A DNA stretch of 64,000 bases, from assembly GCA_934481355.1 (NCBI GenBank), contig CAKSPH010000009.1, positions 21,038 through 85,037 of the forward strand, given 5' to 3'. A model generated the notes under the pieces. It saw only the letters and a list, made by a program, of their open reading frames with translations, did no database searches and was not told the origin of the DNA. The translations under genes were made by a program, and so were the position numbers. Shown here piece after piece: positions 17,869 to 27,044 of the stretch. Origin of the DNA: an uncultured Oscillospiraceae bacterium (lineage in GTDB: Bacteria > Bacillota > Clostridia > Oscillospirales > Ruminococcaceae). The number at the start of each line of letters is the position of its first letter. Within the stretch, counting starts at the first letter, position 1.

Positions 17869-18706
17869 GAGAATCGGCGGCGATTTCAGCAGCCTTTTCG
17901 ATGACAACAATATGGAAGAATCCGAGGGGCTGAGAACCCTCCGGCTTTCTGAAATAGAGCCGAACAAGGGACAGCCGCGAAAGAATTTCGACAAGGAAGC
18001 GATGGAACAGCTTGCTGAATCCATACGCGTCAATGGAATACTTCAGCCTCTGCTTGTAAGACCGCTTGCCACTGGAAATTATCAGATAGTCGCCGGTGAA
18101 AGGCGCTGGAGAGCCGCTAAAATCGCTGGTCTGAGCGAGGTTCCTGTTGTTATCCGCGACGACCTCTCAGAAGAACAGGTAATGCAGGTGGCTCTGATAG
18201 AGAACCTTCAGCGTGAAAATCTGAATCCAATTGAAGAGGCGCAGGGCTATAAGGAACTTATAGATACCTACAAAATGACGCAGGATCAGCTTTCAAAAGC
18301 TCTTGGAAAGGCGCGTTCTTCTATTGCAAACAGCCTTGGATTGCTGTCGCTGCCGAACGGCGTCCGCGACCTTCTTTCTGACGGCAAGCTGTCCGCAGGA
18401 CACTGCAAGGCGCTGAAAGCAATAAAGGATCCCGCGCTCATGACTGAAATTGCCGTGAGAGCTTCCGAGGGCGAGCTCAGCGTAAGAAGCATTGAAGCCA
18501 TTGCAAAAAGGGAAGCAAAGCAGGAAGAGGAGCAGAAACAGATAAAGCCCAGAATGGCGTACTATACCGAGGTTGAAATGAGCCTTGGCGAAGCGCTGGG
18601 CACAAAGGTGCGTATCTGTGAGGGACGAAAGACCAATACGCTCCAGATAAGCTTTGAGGACAAGGACCAGCTTGAGGGAATACTCCGTCTGATAGACGTA
18701 AAGTAA
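17858..18706 (+). CDS. parB: Chromosome-partitioning protein ParB (Spo0J)
   Basis: CTP-dependent clamp that loads at parS and spreads, recruiting SMC and stimulating ParA. The 282 residues have a low-complexity N-terminus, ParB CTPase motifs (RLSEIEPNKGQPRKNFDKEAMEQLAESIRVNGILQPLLVRP, GERRWRAAK, ALIENLQRENLNPIEEA), a helix-turn-helix (MTQDQLSKALGKARSSIANSLGLL) and a C-terminal dimerisation region. Start ATG 17858 lies inside the end of parA. Confidence 0.96.
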   Translation: MSNKRIGGDFSSLFDDNNMEESEGLRTLRLSEIEPNKGQPRKNFDKEAMEQLAESIRVNGILQPLLVRPLATGNYQIVAGERRWRAAKIAGLSEVPVVIRDDLSEEQVMQVALIENLQRENLNPIEEAQGYKELIDTYKMTQDQLSKALGKARSSIANSLGLLSLPNGVRDLLSDGKLSAGHCKALKAIKDPALMTEIAVRASEGELSVRSIEAIAKREAKQEEEQKQIKPRMAYYTEVEMSLGEALGTKVRICEGRKTNTLQISFEDKDQLEGILRLIDVK

Positions 18707-18753
18707 CATATTACAGGCAAAAACCTGAATTAATAAAAAGAAAGGCAAAGAAA

Positions 18754-20034
18754 ATGATAGACATTAAGTTTTTAAGAGAGAATCCTGACGTAGTTAAGGA
18801 GAACATCAGGAAGAAGTTTCAGGACCGCAAGCTTCCGCTGGTTGATGAGGTAATCGAGCTTGACGCACAGCTCCGCAGGGCGCAGCAGCGCGGCGACCAG
18901 CTCAGGGCTGACAAAAACCGCATTGCCAAGGAAGTCGGCGGCTTCATGGCAAAGGGCATGAAGGAAGAAGCCGAGAAGGCAAAGGCTCAGGTAAAGGAAT
19001 TCTCCGATGAGCTGAAGGCTCTGGAGGTTCAGGAAGAGGAGCTTTCCGAGAAGGTAAAGAAGATCATGATGACCATTCCGAACATCATTGATCCTACCGT
19101 TCCGATAGGCAAGGACGACAGCGAAAACGTTGAGATAAAGCGCTACGGCGAGCCGGTTGTTCCGAATTTTGAGATCCCCTACCACAGCGAGATAATGGAG
19201 CGCCTTAACGGCATTGACCTGGACAGCGCAAGAAAGGTTGCAGGAAACGGATTCTATTATCTGATGGGCGATATCGCAAGACTGCACTCCGCTGTTCTGG
19301 CTTACGCAAGAGACTTCATGATAGACCGCGGCTTCACATACTGCATTCCCCCTTATATGATCCGCTCCAATGTCGTTACCGGCGTTATGAGCTTTGACGA
19401 GATGGACGCAATGATGTACAAGATAGAGGGCGAGGATCTTTACCTTATCGGTACCTCCGAGCACTCCATGATCGGTAAGTTCATCGACACCATTCTTGAT
19501 GAGGAAACTCTCCCGAGGACCCTCACCAGCTATTCTCCCTGCTTCCGTAAGGAGAAGGGTGCGCACGGTATCGAGGAACGCGGAGTTTACAGAATCCACC
19601 AGTTTGAGAAGCAGGAGATGATCGTAGTCTGCAAGCCCGAGGAATCCAAGATGTGGTTTGACAAGCTGTGGCAGAACACCGTTGACCTGTTCCGCTCCAT
19701 GGATATTCCGGTAAGAACCATCGAGTGCTGCTCCGGCGACCTGGCTGACCTCAAGGTAAAGAGCTTCGACGTTGAAGCGTGGTCTCCCAGACAGAAGAAG
19801 TACTTCGAGGTAGGAAGCTGTTCCAACCTCGGCGACGCACAGGCGCGCAGACTGAAGATCCGTGTAAAGGGCGAGGATGGTAAGAAGTATTTTGCACACA
19901 CTCTGAACAACACCGTTGTTGCACCTCCCAGAATGCTCATCGCATTCCTCGAGAACAACCTGAATGCTGACGGAACCGTCAACATTCCTGAGGTGCTGAG
20001 ACCTTATATGGGCGGCAAGTCCAGGATAGGCTGA
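18754..20034 (+). CDS. serS: Seryl-tRNA synthetase
   Basis: Class II aminoacyl-tRNA synthetase charging tRNA-Ser. The 426 residues are full length. The N-terminal antiparallel coiled coil runs from about 25 to 110 (LDAQLRRAQQRGDQLRADKNR). The class II motif 2 (SPCFRKEKGAHGIEERGVYRIHQFEK) and motif 3 (NNTVVAPPRMLIAFLENN) are intact. AAAGAAAGG lies upstream of the ATG. Separate from parB by 47 bp, possibly in the same transcript. Confidence 0.97.
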   Translation: MIDIKFLRENPDVVKENIRKKFQDRKLPLVDEVIELDAQLRRAQQRGDQLRADKNRIAKEVGGFMAKGMKEEAEKAKAQVKEFSDELKALEVQEEELSEKVKKIMMTIPNIIDPTVPIGKDDSENVEIKRYGEPVVPNFEIPYHSEIMERLNGIDLDSARKVAGNGFYYLMGDIARLHSAVLAYARDFMIDRGFTYCIPPYMIRSNVVTGVMSFDEMDAMMYKIEGEDLYLIGTSEHSMIGKFIDTILDEETLPRTLTSYSPCFRKEKGAHGIEERGVYRIHQFEKQEMIVVCKPEESKMWFDKLWQNTVDLFRSMDIPVRTIECCSGDLADLKVKSFDVEAWSPRQKKYFEVGSCSNLGDAQARRLKIRVKGEDGKKYFAHTLNNTVVAPPRMLIAFLENNLNADGTVNIPEVLRPYMGGKSRIG

Positions 20035-20158
20035 TTGGTTAGATAGAATGAAAAGGAGGCAGGGTTAACCGGCGTCCGGGCGTACTGACGCAAGTTGGGG
20101 TCTGGCGGCGGCTTTCTCTGCCTGCTTTGCTATAAGGCGAGAAGGATGGAGAATAATT
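20035..20158 (+). other. Structured gap between serS and the ABC cluster
   Basis: AGGCAG and CTGCCT arms about 65 nt apart enclose a smaller GCGTC/GACGC stem, followed by TGCTATAAG, a possible extended -10. It could be the serS terminator or a leader for the ABC genes. No known riboswitch class was recognised. Confidence 0.3.
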
Positions 20159-20860
20159 ATGTCATTCGTTACACTAGAAAATGTGTATAAGCGCTACCAC
20201 ATGGGCGAGGTCACGATAAACGCAGCGGACGGAATGACCTTTGACATAGAAAAGGGCGAGTTTGCAATAATCGTAGGCCCCAGCGGTTCCGGAAAGACCA
20301 CCGTGCTCAATATGCTGGGCGGTATGGATACCTGTGACGAGGGCGTGATTTCCGTGGATGGAGCCCGGGTGGACAGGTTCAACCGGAAGCAGCTCACGAA
20401 TTACCGCCGGTTTGACGTGGGTTTCATATTCCAGTTCTATAACCTTATGCCGAACCTCACAGCAAAGGAAAATGTGGAGCTTGCGGCGCAGACCACCAAG
20501 GATTTCATACCGGCAGCAGAGATACTCAAGAAGGTTGGGCTCGGCGAGAGACTGAACAATTTCCCAGCGCAGCTTTCCGGCGGTGAGCAGCAGCGCGTTT
20601 CCATTGCAAGGGCGCTCAGCAAGAAGCCGAAGCTTATGCTGTGCGACGAGCCAACCGGCGCGCTGGACTACAACACAGGAAAGGTAATATTGAAGCTGTT
20701 GCAGGACACCTGCCGCATTGACGGTATGACAGTGATTCTGGTAACGCACAACTCAGCGATAGCGCCAATGGCTGACCGCGTTATAAAGATAAAAAACAGC
20801 AGGGTGGCTGAGATAATCAGAAACGAAGCTCCTACACCGGTAGAAGATATCGAATGGTAA
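20159..20860 (+). CDS. ABC transporter ATP-binding protein (LolD/MacB type)
   Basis: A 233-residue nucleotide-binding subunit. Walker [10 protein letters not shown] (about 40-48), Q-loop [18 protein letters not shown], signature [15 protein letters not shown], Walker [13 protein letters not shown] and the H-loop THNS are all intact, so it should hydrolyse ATP. This subfamily serves FtsX-type mechanotransmission permeases, and the next gene, 13 bp away, is one. It is the only ATPase gene beside any of the three FtsX-type permeases in the window. Confidence 0.93.
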   Translation: MSFVTLENVYKRYHMGEVTINAADGMTFDIEKGEFAIIVGPSGSGKTTVLNMLGGMDTCDEGVISVDGARVDRFNRKQLTNYRRFDVGFIFQFYNLMPNLTAKENVELAAQTTKDFIPAAEILKKVGLGERLNNFPAQLSGGEQQRVSIARALSKKPKLMLCDEPTGALDYNTGKVILKLLQDTCRIDGMTVILVTHNSAIAPMADRVIKIKNSRVAEIIRNEAPTPVEDIEW

Positions 20861-20873
20861 CGGGGGTGCTGTT

Positions 20874-23800
20874 TTGAGGACTGTGACCAAGAATCTCTTC
20901 CGGGAGATAAAAAAGACCAAGAACCGATTTTTTTCGATATTCACGATTTGCGCCATCGGCGTGGGATTTTTCAGCGGAGTACGGGCAACCGGAAACGACA
21001 TGAAGATTTCCGCCGATAATTTCTACGATGAACACCAGCTTTTCGACCTGAGGGTAATGTCCACATTCGGGCTTACTGAGGGCGATATTGAAGCTCTTTC
21101 CACTGTTGAGGGCGTAAGCGAAGCCGTAGGGTCAAAGTACACCGATTTAACACTGAGTTATAATAATCAGGATAATAACACCCGGGTGTACTCACTGAAT
21201 GAATCCAGCGGCATGAATTCCATCGACATAACCGAGGGACGTATGCCAGAATCTGAGGACGAGTGCATTCTGAATTCCAGCAAGCTGAAAGCCGGTGTCG
21301 AGATAGGCAGCAAACTCACGCTGACCGACCCCACGGAAGCGGACGAATTTCCGCTTAAGCACCGGGAATATACCGTTGTCGGCAAATTCGACACGCCGAT
21401 GTACATTTCGATAACCCAGCGCGGCAGCACCACGATAGGCGACGGCTCGCTGGACGCATTTCTGTACGTCAAGGAAAGCAATTTCACTCAGGATGTCTAT
21501 ACAGAGGCTTACGTCCGGTCTGACGGTCTGACGGAGCTTTCCAGCTATTCCGACCAGTACGATGAACTCCGCGATAATATCTCTGACAAGCTGGAGGAGC
21601 TGGGAATCTCACGAAGCGAGATACGCTATGACGAGGTTATCGGCGAGGCTAAGCAGAAAATCGCCGATGGTGAAAAGGAGCTTGCGGACGGAAAATCCGA
21701 AGGTCAGCAGAAGCTTGACGACGCAGAAGCGGAGCTTGACGACGCGAAAATACAGATAGCCGACGGCGAAAAGGATCTCGAAAAAGCCGCCGCAGATATA
21801 GCGGACGGAGAAAAGCAGATATCCGAGGCAAAGCAGACCCTTGCAGACGCCAGAACAGAGATAGACAAGGGAAAGGCGGAAATAGAGGAAAATCAGGCGA
21901 AGCTTGACGACGCGGAGAAAACCCTTGCGGACAGCCGGAAGCAGCTCGCAGAGGCAGGCACACAGCTTGATGAAGCAAAAAAGACTTTAGACGACAGCAA
22001 GAAGCAGCTTGACGACGGTCAGGCGGAAATAGACGGCAAACGCGCGGAGCTTGAATCCGGAAAACAACAGCTCGAGGCCGGAAAGGCTCAGCTTGCGGAG
22101 GGGCAGGCTCAGTATGAAAGCGGACTTGCTGAATATAACACAAATCTGGAGCAGTACAATGCCGGTCTTGCGCAGTATGAGCAGGGAATGGCGCAGCTTC
22201 AGCAGGCGGAAGAGCTTCTCGGCGCTGACAATCCGCAGACCGTTCAGCAGAGGGTGGTTCTGGAGCAGACAAAGCAGCAGCTTGACGGGGCCAAGGTTCA
22301 GCTTGACCAGGCGAAACTCCGGCTTGACGCGGCAAAGGCGCAGCTGGACGAGAACTCAGCGCTGCTTTCAGAAAGCGAGAAAACCATCGCTGATGGAGAA
22401 TCCCGGCTTGAAGCCGCGCAGGAGCAGCTCAACGAGGGAAAACAGCAGTATATCGACGGTCTGAAGCAGTACCTTGATAATTACGACAAATATCAGGACG
22501 GAGTACAGCAGTACAACGACGGCTATAAGGAGTATTCCGACGGACTTAAGCAGCTCAACGACGGAAAAAACAAGCTGGCTGACGCCGAAAAGCGGTATAA
22601 TGACGGCATAGCCGAGCTCGCCGAAAAGGAGCAGGAATTCCTTGACGGAAAGGCTGATTACGAGCAGGGCGTTAAGGACCTCGAGGAAGCAAAGCAGAAA
22701 TACGCCGACGGCCTGAAAGAATACGAGGAAGGCAAAGCTGAATTTGAGCAGGAGATATCCGACGCCGAGAAGAAAATTGCCGACGGCAAAAAGCAGATAG
22801 AGGACGCTGGCGAAGCAAAGTGGTACGTCTTTGACCGTGACGACAATCCCGGCTATTCGGAGTACGCCAGCAATTCCGAGAGAATTGACAGGATATCAGC
22901 CATATTCCCGGTGTTTTTCCTGCTGGTGGCTGCGCTGGTCTGCCTGACCACCATGTCGAGAATGGTCGAGGAGCAGCGTATGCAGATAGGCACGCTGAAA
23001 TCCCTCGGCTATGCCGACCATGTTATTATGCGGCAGTATATGGCTTACGCGGTCATCGCGGCAGCCTCCGGAAGTCTTGTCGGGGCATTTATCGGAATGT
23101 TCCTGTTCCCGTTTATCATCATGTTTGCATATGGCATGATGTATATTATCACGAGTTATTACTTTGAGTTAAGCGCGATAAACATAATCGCCTCCGCCGG
23201 AAGTATGGTGGCGGCAATAGCCCTGACCGTATTCTTCAGCGTAAAGAGCGCCCTCGCGGGAACCCCTGCGGAGCTCATGCGCCCGAAGGCACCAAAGGCA
23301 GGAAAGCGCGTGTTCCTTGAAAAAATAGGATTCGTGTGGAATCACCTGTCATTCTTCGGAAAGGTATCCGGGCGGAATCTGTTCAGGTACAAGCGCAGAA
23401 TGTTCATGACGATAATCGGAATCGCCGGGTGTACGGCGCTGTCGCTGACCGGCTTCGGACTAAAGGATTCCATAGGCGATATTGTAGACTTACAGTATAA
23501 AACACTAAATCAATACTCAGGGTTTATAGCTTATGACACCGACAGCGACCCACAGGGGATATATGACGCGCTTATTGACTACAATCCTGACACGGAGTAC
23601 ACAAGGGCGCTGATAAAGCAGTACACGCTTTCTTCCGACAGCGGGAATGTCCAGTGCTACGTTACTGCTTTCGAGGACACGGACATTTTCGAGGACATGA
23701 TAGTTTTCCGGGACAGAAAGTCCGGCGAGAAGCTCAGCTTTGAAACTGCCGAGGGTGGAATAATCGCCACCGAGAAGCTGACGAAGCTGCTTAACGTAAA

Positions 23801-24491
23801 GCAGGGAGAGCAGGTCACGCTTAAAATAAGCGAGAGCGAGAGCGTCCCTGTCACCATCGGTGCGATTACAGAGCATTACGCAGGAAACTATCTGTATATT
23901 CCTGAGGAAAAATACGCGGAGTTGTTCGGTGCTGAGCCGGAATTCAACATCGTGTACTTCAAGAACGGCATAAGCGCTGACGAGTCCGAGCAGAATAGCT
24001 TCAAGGAAAAGATGATGGCGGTGGACGGAGTGCTCAGCATTTCGATGAATTCCGGCGCTTCCAGGACCTTTGAGGAAATGATGAAGATAATGGACCTTGT
24101 TGTTGTCGTGCTGATAGTTTCTGCGGGCGCGCTGGCGTTCGTGGTGCTGTATAACCTTACGAATGTAAATATTACGGAACGTATACGCGAGATTGCAACG
24201 CTAAAGGTGCTGGGATTCTACGACAAGGAGGTTTCAAGCTATGTGTTCCGGGAAAATAATATACTTTCAGTAATGGGAGCAGTGCTGGGTCTGGGTGTCG
24301 GAGTTGCGCTGACGCAGTTCATCATTGAAACCGCCGAGGTTGACGAGGTGATGTTCGGAAGAACAATACACCCGCTGTCGTTCCTGTGGGCGTTCCTGAT
24401 AACCGTGGCTTTCTCGCTGATAGTGAACTTCATCATGCGCCGCGACCTGAAGCGTATAAGCATGGTGGAATCGCTGAAATCTGTGGAATAA
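20874..24491 (+). CDS. Giant FtsX-family ABC permease with long periplasmic-side coiled coil
   Basis: A 1205-residue permease starting at TTG 20874 with GGGGGTG before it. Order: first membrane span (about 18-38), an extracytoplasmic domain, then about 400 residues (roughly 255-655) of coiled coil built on an A/L-D-G-K/E repeat such as YNDGYKEYSDGLKQLNDGK and LADAEKRYNDGI. FtsX module 1 follows (about 672-800, PVFFLLVAALVCLTTMSRMVEEQR), then a fresh membrane start (about 840-865) and FtsX module 2 (about 1065-1190). The substrate is unknown; lipid, peptide or wall-related export or signalling is possible. It forms an operon with the ATPase before it. Confidence 0.88.
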   Translation: MRTVTKNLFREIKKTKNRFFSIFTICAIGVGFFSGVRATGNDMKISADNFYDEHQLFDLRVMSTFGLTEGDIEALSTVEGVSEAVGSKYTDLTLSYNNQDNNTRVYSLNESSGMNSIDITEGRMPESEDECILNSSKLKAGVEIGSKLTLTDPTEADEFPLKHREYTVVGKFDTPMYISITQRGSTTIGDGSLDAFLYVKESNFTQDVYTEAYVRSDGLTELSSYSDQYDELRDNISDKLEELGISRSEIRYDEVIGEAKQKIADGEKELADGKSEGQQKLDDAEAELDDAKIQIADGEKDLEKAAADIADGEKQISEAKQTLADARTEIDKGKAEIEENQAKLDDAEKTLADSRKQLAEAGTQLDEAKKTLDDSKKQLDDGQAEIDGKRAELESGKQQLEAGKAQLAEGQAQYESGLAEYNTNLEQYNAGLAQYEQGMAQLQQAEELLGADNPQTVQQRVVLEQTKQQLDGAKVQLDQAKLRLDAAKAQLDENSALLSESEKTIADGESRLEAAQEQLNEGKQQYIDGLKQYLDNYDKYQDGVQQYNDGYKEYSDGLKQLNDGKNKLADAEKRYNDGIAELAEKEQEFLDGKADYEQGVKDLEEAKQKYADGLKEYEEGKAEFEQEISDAEKKIADGKKQIEDAGEAKWYVFDRDDNPGYSEYASNSERIDRISAIFPVFFLLVAALVCLTTMSRMVEEQRMQIGTLKSLGYADHVIMRQYMAYAVIAAASGSLVGAFIGMFLFPFIIMFAYGMMYIITSYYFELSAINIIASAGSMVAAIALTVFFSVKSALAGTPAELMRPKAPKAGKRVFLEKIGFVWNHLSFFGKVSGRNLFRYKRRMFMTIIGIAGCTALSLTGFGLKDSIGDIVDLQYKTLNQYSGFIAYDTDSDPQGIYDALIDYNPDTEYTRALIKQYTLSSDSGNVQCYVTAFEDTDIFEDMIVFRDRKSGEKLSFETAEGGIIATEKLTKLLNVKQGEQVTLKISESESVPVTIGAITEHYAGNYLYIPEEKYAELFGAEPEFNIVYFKNGISADESEQNSFKEKMMAVDGVLSISMNSGASRTFEEMMKIMDLVVVVLIVSAGALAFVVLYNLTNVNITERIREIATLKVLGFYDKEVSSYVFRENNILSVMGAVLGLGVGVALTQFIIETAEVDEVMFGRTIHPLSFLWAFLITVAFSLIVNFIMRRDLKRISMVESLKSVE

Positions 24492-24504
24492 TGGGGGTAA
24501 TCGT

Positions 24505-25434
24505 ATGATAGAGACTCTGGTTTCCGTCGGACTGCCGGCGGACGAAGAATTCACAATAAAGAAGAACAGCCTGAAAGGCGTGGGCTGCGATGACGGAAAG
24601 CGCATCGCAATCGTCACCGGAATACACGGCGACGAGCTGGAGGGTCAGTACGTCTGCTATGAGCTGGTGCGTCAGATAACCGCGAATATGTCGAATCTCC
24701 GCGGCACTGTGGACATATATCCGTCTGTAAATCCGCTGGGAATGGAATCAGTGAGCCGCGCCGTGCCGATGTCCGGGCTGGATATGAACCGCGTTTTTCC
24801 GGGGAGCGAGGACGGAGCCATCGCCGAAAACGTTGCGGCAAAGCTGGTAGCCGACATAAAGGGCGCGGATATCTGCGTTGACATCCATGCAAGCAATATT
24901 TTTATAAGGGAGATACCGCAGGTCAGGATACCCAGCAGCGACAGCTCTCATCTGCTTAAATACGCCAAGCTGCTGAATACCGATTTCGTGTGGGTGCATG
25001 ATTCCAACGCAGTCGGAGAAGGCTCGCTTGCGTATGCGCTCAGGCAGGAGGGCGTGCCTACGCTTGTCATTGAAATGGGCGTAGGACAGCGGATAACTAA
25101 GGCGTACTGCCGCCAGCTCCTGACAGGAATATTCAATCTGATGTCCCACCTCGGTATCTGGGACGTCCCGGAGCAGAAGATAACGCACCCCATGGTCAGT
25201 ACGGACGGTGCAGTAAATGTAATACATTCCGTAGAAAGCGGAATCTTTATACCTTTGGTAGAACACAATATGTGGGTTCAGAAAGGCGCTGTCATCGGCG
25301 AGATAGTCACTCCGATAACCGGCACCGTGGAGGAAGAGGTCACCGCCCCAGCCGACGGGCTTATATTCTCGCTTAGGGAATATCCCATAGTTTATGAGGG
25401 CAGCGTGATAGCCAGAATACTCAGCATGAGCTGA
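24505..25434 (+). CDS. M14-like zinc deacylase (succinylglutamate desuccinylase/aspartoacylase family)
   Basis: A 309-residue enzyme of the AstE/AspA family. Zinc ligands are seen in GIHGDELEGQYV and CVDIHASN, and substrate-loop residues in NPLGMESVSR and LDMNRVFPG. A beta-rich C-terminal part (EIVTPITGTVEEEVTAPADGLIFSLREYP) resembles the biotinyl-like domain common in these proteins. GGGGG lies before the ATG. It starts 13 bp after the large permease, so it is probably in that operon. Substrate not known. Confidence 0.82.
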   Translation: MIETLVSVGLPADEEFTIKKNSLKGVGCDDGKRIAIVTGIHGDELEGQYVCYELVRQITANMSNLRGTVDIYPSVNPLGMESVSRAVPMSGLDMNRVFPGSEDGAIAENVAAKLVADIKGADICVDIHASNIFIREIPQVRIPSSDSSHLLKYAKLLNTDFVWVHDSNAVGEGSLAYALRQEGVPTLVIEMGVGQRITKAYCRQLLTGIFNLMSHLGIWDVPEQKITHPMVSTDGAVNVIHSVESGIFIPLVEHNMWVQKGAVIGEIVTPITGTVEEEVTAPADGLIFSLREYPIVYEGSVIARILSMS

Positions 25435-25451
25435 GGTTTTCACTTTTTCAC

Positions 25452-25480
25452 TTGACGTGATAAGGAAAATATGGTATCAT
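25452..25480 (+). promoter_or_regulatory. Promoter of the DtxR-type regulator
   Basis: TTGACG (25452-25457), 17-bp spacer, TATCAT (25475-25480). Confidence 0.65.
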
Positions 25481-25536
25481 ATTATTATTAGTGCAGAATT
25501 ATTTCTGCGGAAAGCTGATTGTTAGAAAGGCATGAT

Positions 25537-25908
25537 ATGAAAGGTAAAATTCTTGAGTCCGGCGAAGATTATCTGGAAACCATACTGGTCTTACAGAACC
25601 GCAACGGCGAGGTAAGATCTGTTGATATTGCGACTGAAATGGAGTTTTCAAAGCCCAGCGTAAGCGTTGCCATGAAGAATCTGCGTGAGCAGGAGTGCAT
25701 CGTTGTGGATAAGAACGGTTACATTACCCTTACCGAAAAGGGCAAGGAAATAGCTGAAAAGGTCTATGAGCGCCATGTGTTGTTCACAAACTGGCTCACT
25801 TCCATGGGCGTGCCAGAGGAGATCGCGGCGCGGGACGCGTGCAGGATAGAGCACTGCCTCAGTGCGGAGAGCTTCGCAGCAATAAAGCGCCACGTCAAGG
25901 GGGAATAG
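25537..25908 (+). CDS. DtxR/MntR-family metal-dependent repressor
   Basis: A 123-residue winged-helix regulator. GEDYLETILVLQ at the start and the helix-turn-helix VRSVDIATEMEFSKPSVSVAMKNLREQECI are typical of DtxR/MntR, followed by GKEIAEKVYERHVLFTNWLTSMGVPEEIAARDACRIEHCLSAESFAAI, which carries the metal-ligand-like residues E, H, C, E and H. No C-terminal SH3 domain, so it is MntR-sized. The start is ATG 25537, chosen for AGAAAGG 7 nt upstream; an upstream in-frame TTG is less likely. No metal transporter lies nearby, so the target is not evident. Confidence 0.85.
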   Translation: MKGKILESGEDYLETILVLQNRNGEVRSVDIATEMEFSKPSVSVAMKNLREQECIVVDKNGYITLTEKGKEIAEKVYERHVLFTNWLTSMGVPEEIAARDACRIEHCLSAESFAAIKRHVKGE

Positions 25909-25911
25909 TGC

Positions 25912-26760
25912 TTGAAGCTGATCAGTCTGATCGACAACACCGCCGTTGATGAAAAGCTCTACTCCGAGAATGGTATGTCGTTTTATCTGGAATTCGGCGG
26001 AAAGAACTATCTGATCGACGCAGGTCTCACGGGAAAAGCTGCAGAAAACGCACGGCGCATGGGTCTGCCTGTGCAGGAACTTGACAGCGTGGTAATAACG
26101 CACAATCATTCCGAACATATCGGCGGCATAGACAGCTTTATGAAGCTCAGCCCGGACGCCGGGATATATCTCCGCGCAGGCGCCCAGACGGAGTGCTTCC
26201 GCAAGAATGGTCTGTTCAAGGAAGCAGTCGGGGCAGGGAAGGGATTCTTCAGGAAATACGCGAAGAATCTTGTGCTGTTCAACAGCTTTTCCGAGGTGGC
26301 GGAGGGATTCTACCTTGCCTCTTGCGAGGTGTTTGATGAAAAGAACATAAACCCCGACAGAAGCTGCTTTTCCCTTGACGGCAGGAAACAGCTCCCCTAT
26401 GATATGTCGGACGAGAGTTTCGCGGTGATATTCCCGAAGAAGCGCAAGGCTGACGGACTTGTTATAGTCGGCGGGTGCTTCCACTGCGGCGTACAGAATA
26501 TTCTGGAGACCATAAAGCAGTGCTGGTACGGTATCCCGGTGCTGGCGATAGTCGGAGGGTTCCACTTCATGGGGACTAATCCCAAAACGCTTGGCTGCTC
26601 CGCAGAATATGTCACGGCACAGGCGCGGGCGCTGAAACTCAGCAATGCTGAGAAAATATATGCCTGCCACTGTACGGGCTTCAAGGGCTTCGATATAATG
26701 GATGAGATACTTGGCGACAAGCTGATGTATATCGGCGGCGGCGAGGAAATAGATTTCTGA
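25912..26760 (+). CDS. Metallo-beta-lactamase-fold hydrolase
   Basis: A 282-residue enzyme resembling the archaeal-type MBL group that includes dihydropterin aminobenzene-phosphate synthase-like proteins. The metal motif reads THNHSEHIGG (H64, H66, E68, H69), so the usual HxHxDH aspartate is glutamate. Later ligand-like residues are in GGCFHCGVQNIL and ACHCTGFKGF. The start is TTG 25912 with AGGGGG 9 nt before it, immediately after the DtxR-type gene (4-bp gap), so the two are co-transcribed. The actual substrate cannot be told. Confidence 0.8.
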   Translation: MKLISLIDNTAVDEKLYSENGMSFYLEFGGKNYLIDAGLTGKAAENARRMGLPVQELDSVVITHNHSEHIGGIDSFMKLSPDAGIYLRAGAQTECFRKNGLFKEAVGAGKGFFRKYAKNLVLFNSFSEVAEGFYLASCEVFDEKNINPDRSCFSLDGRKQLPYDMSDESFAVIFPKKRKADGLVIVGGCFHCGVQNILETIKQCWYGIPVLAIVGGFHFMGTNPKTLGCSAEYVTAQARALKLSNAEKIYACHCTGFKGFDIMDEILGDKLMYIGGGEEIDF

Positions 26761-26816
26761 GCCGAAAATTAATAGAAATTTAAGACTTTTATGCAGCATT
26801 TTTCGATTTTATGCGT

Positions 26817-26822
26817 TATAAT
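26817..26822 (+). promoter_or_regulatory. Possible -10 element upstream of the RCC1 gene
   Basis: TATAAT at 26817-26822; the -35 is poor. Confidence 0.3.
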
Positions 26823-26867
26823 AGATATAGAGGTACAAAACCGGTATGTCTGCATGAACATAAACAT

Positions 26868-26897
26868 ATGCCGCGGTTTTGCACAAAATCGCGGCAT
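26868..26897. other. Perfect inverted repeat upstream of the RCC1 gene
   Basis: ATGCCGCG (26868-26875) and CGCGGCAT (26890-26897) enclose GTTTTGCACAAAAT, itself partly palindromic, followed by AAATTTTG. It could be a terminator or an attenuator between the -10 at 26817 and the gene. Confidence 0.45.
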
Positions 26898-26927
26898 AAA
26901 TTTTGTTTATTATTTTTCAGGTAAAAA

Positions 26928-26962
26928 TTGCAACCTTTGGGTGTGCTGAATTGTTTTATATT
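26928..26962 (+). promoter_or_regulatory. Shared upstream motif, copy C (RCC1 gene)
   Basis: TTGCAACCTTT followed by TTGTTTTATATT; the two blocks match copies A (51101) and B (7673) in sequence and spacing within 1-2 bp, but the middle GGCGT is not kept. Confidence 0.4.
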
Positions 26963-27044
26963 ATGAAGGGTAAATCACCGCAGACAGCGGTGCAATACAT
27001 TTCAAAAGGAAATATATAGGTTTCCGGATATGGAGGGAGTAAAT

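Noticed and set aside
21649..22335. 228-codon minus-strand frame in the permease coiled coil
   Set aside because: An artefact of the repetitive GAC/GAG-rich coiled-coil coding sequence on the plus strand.
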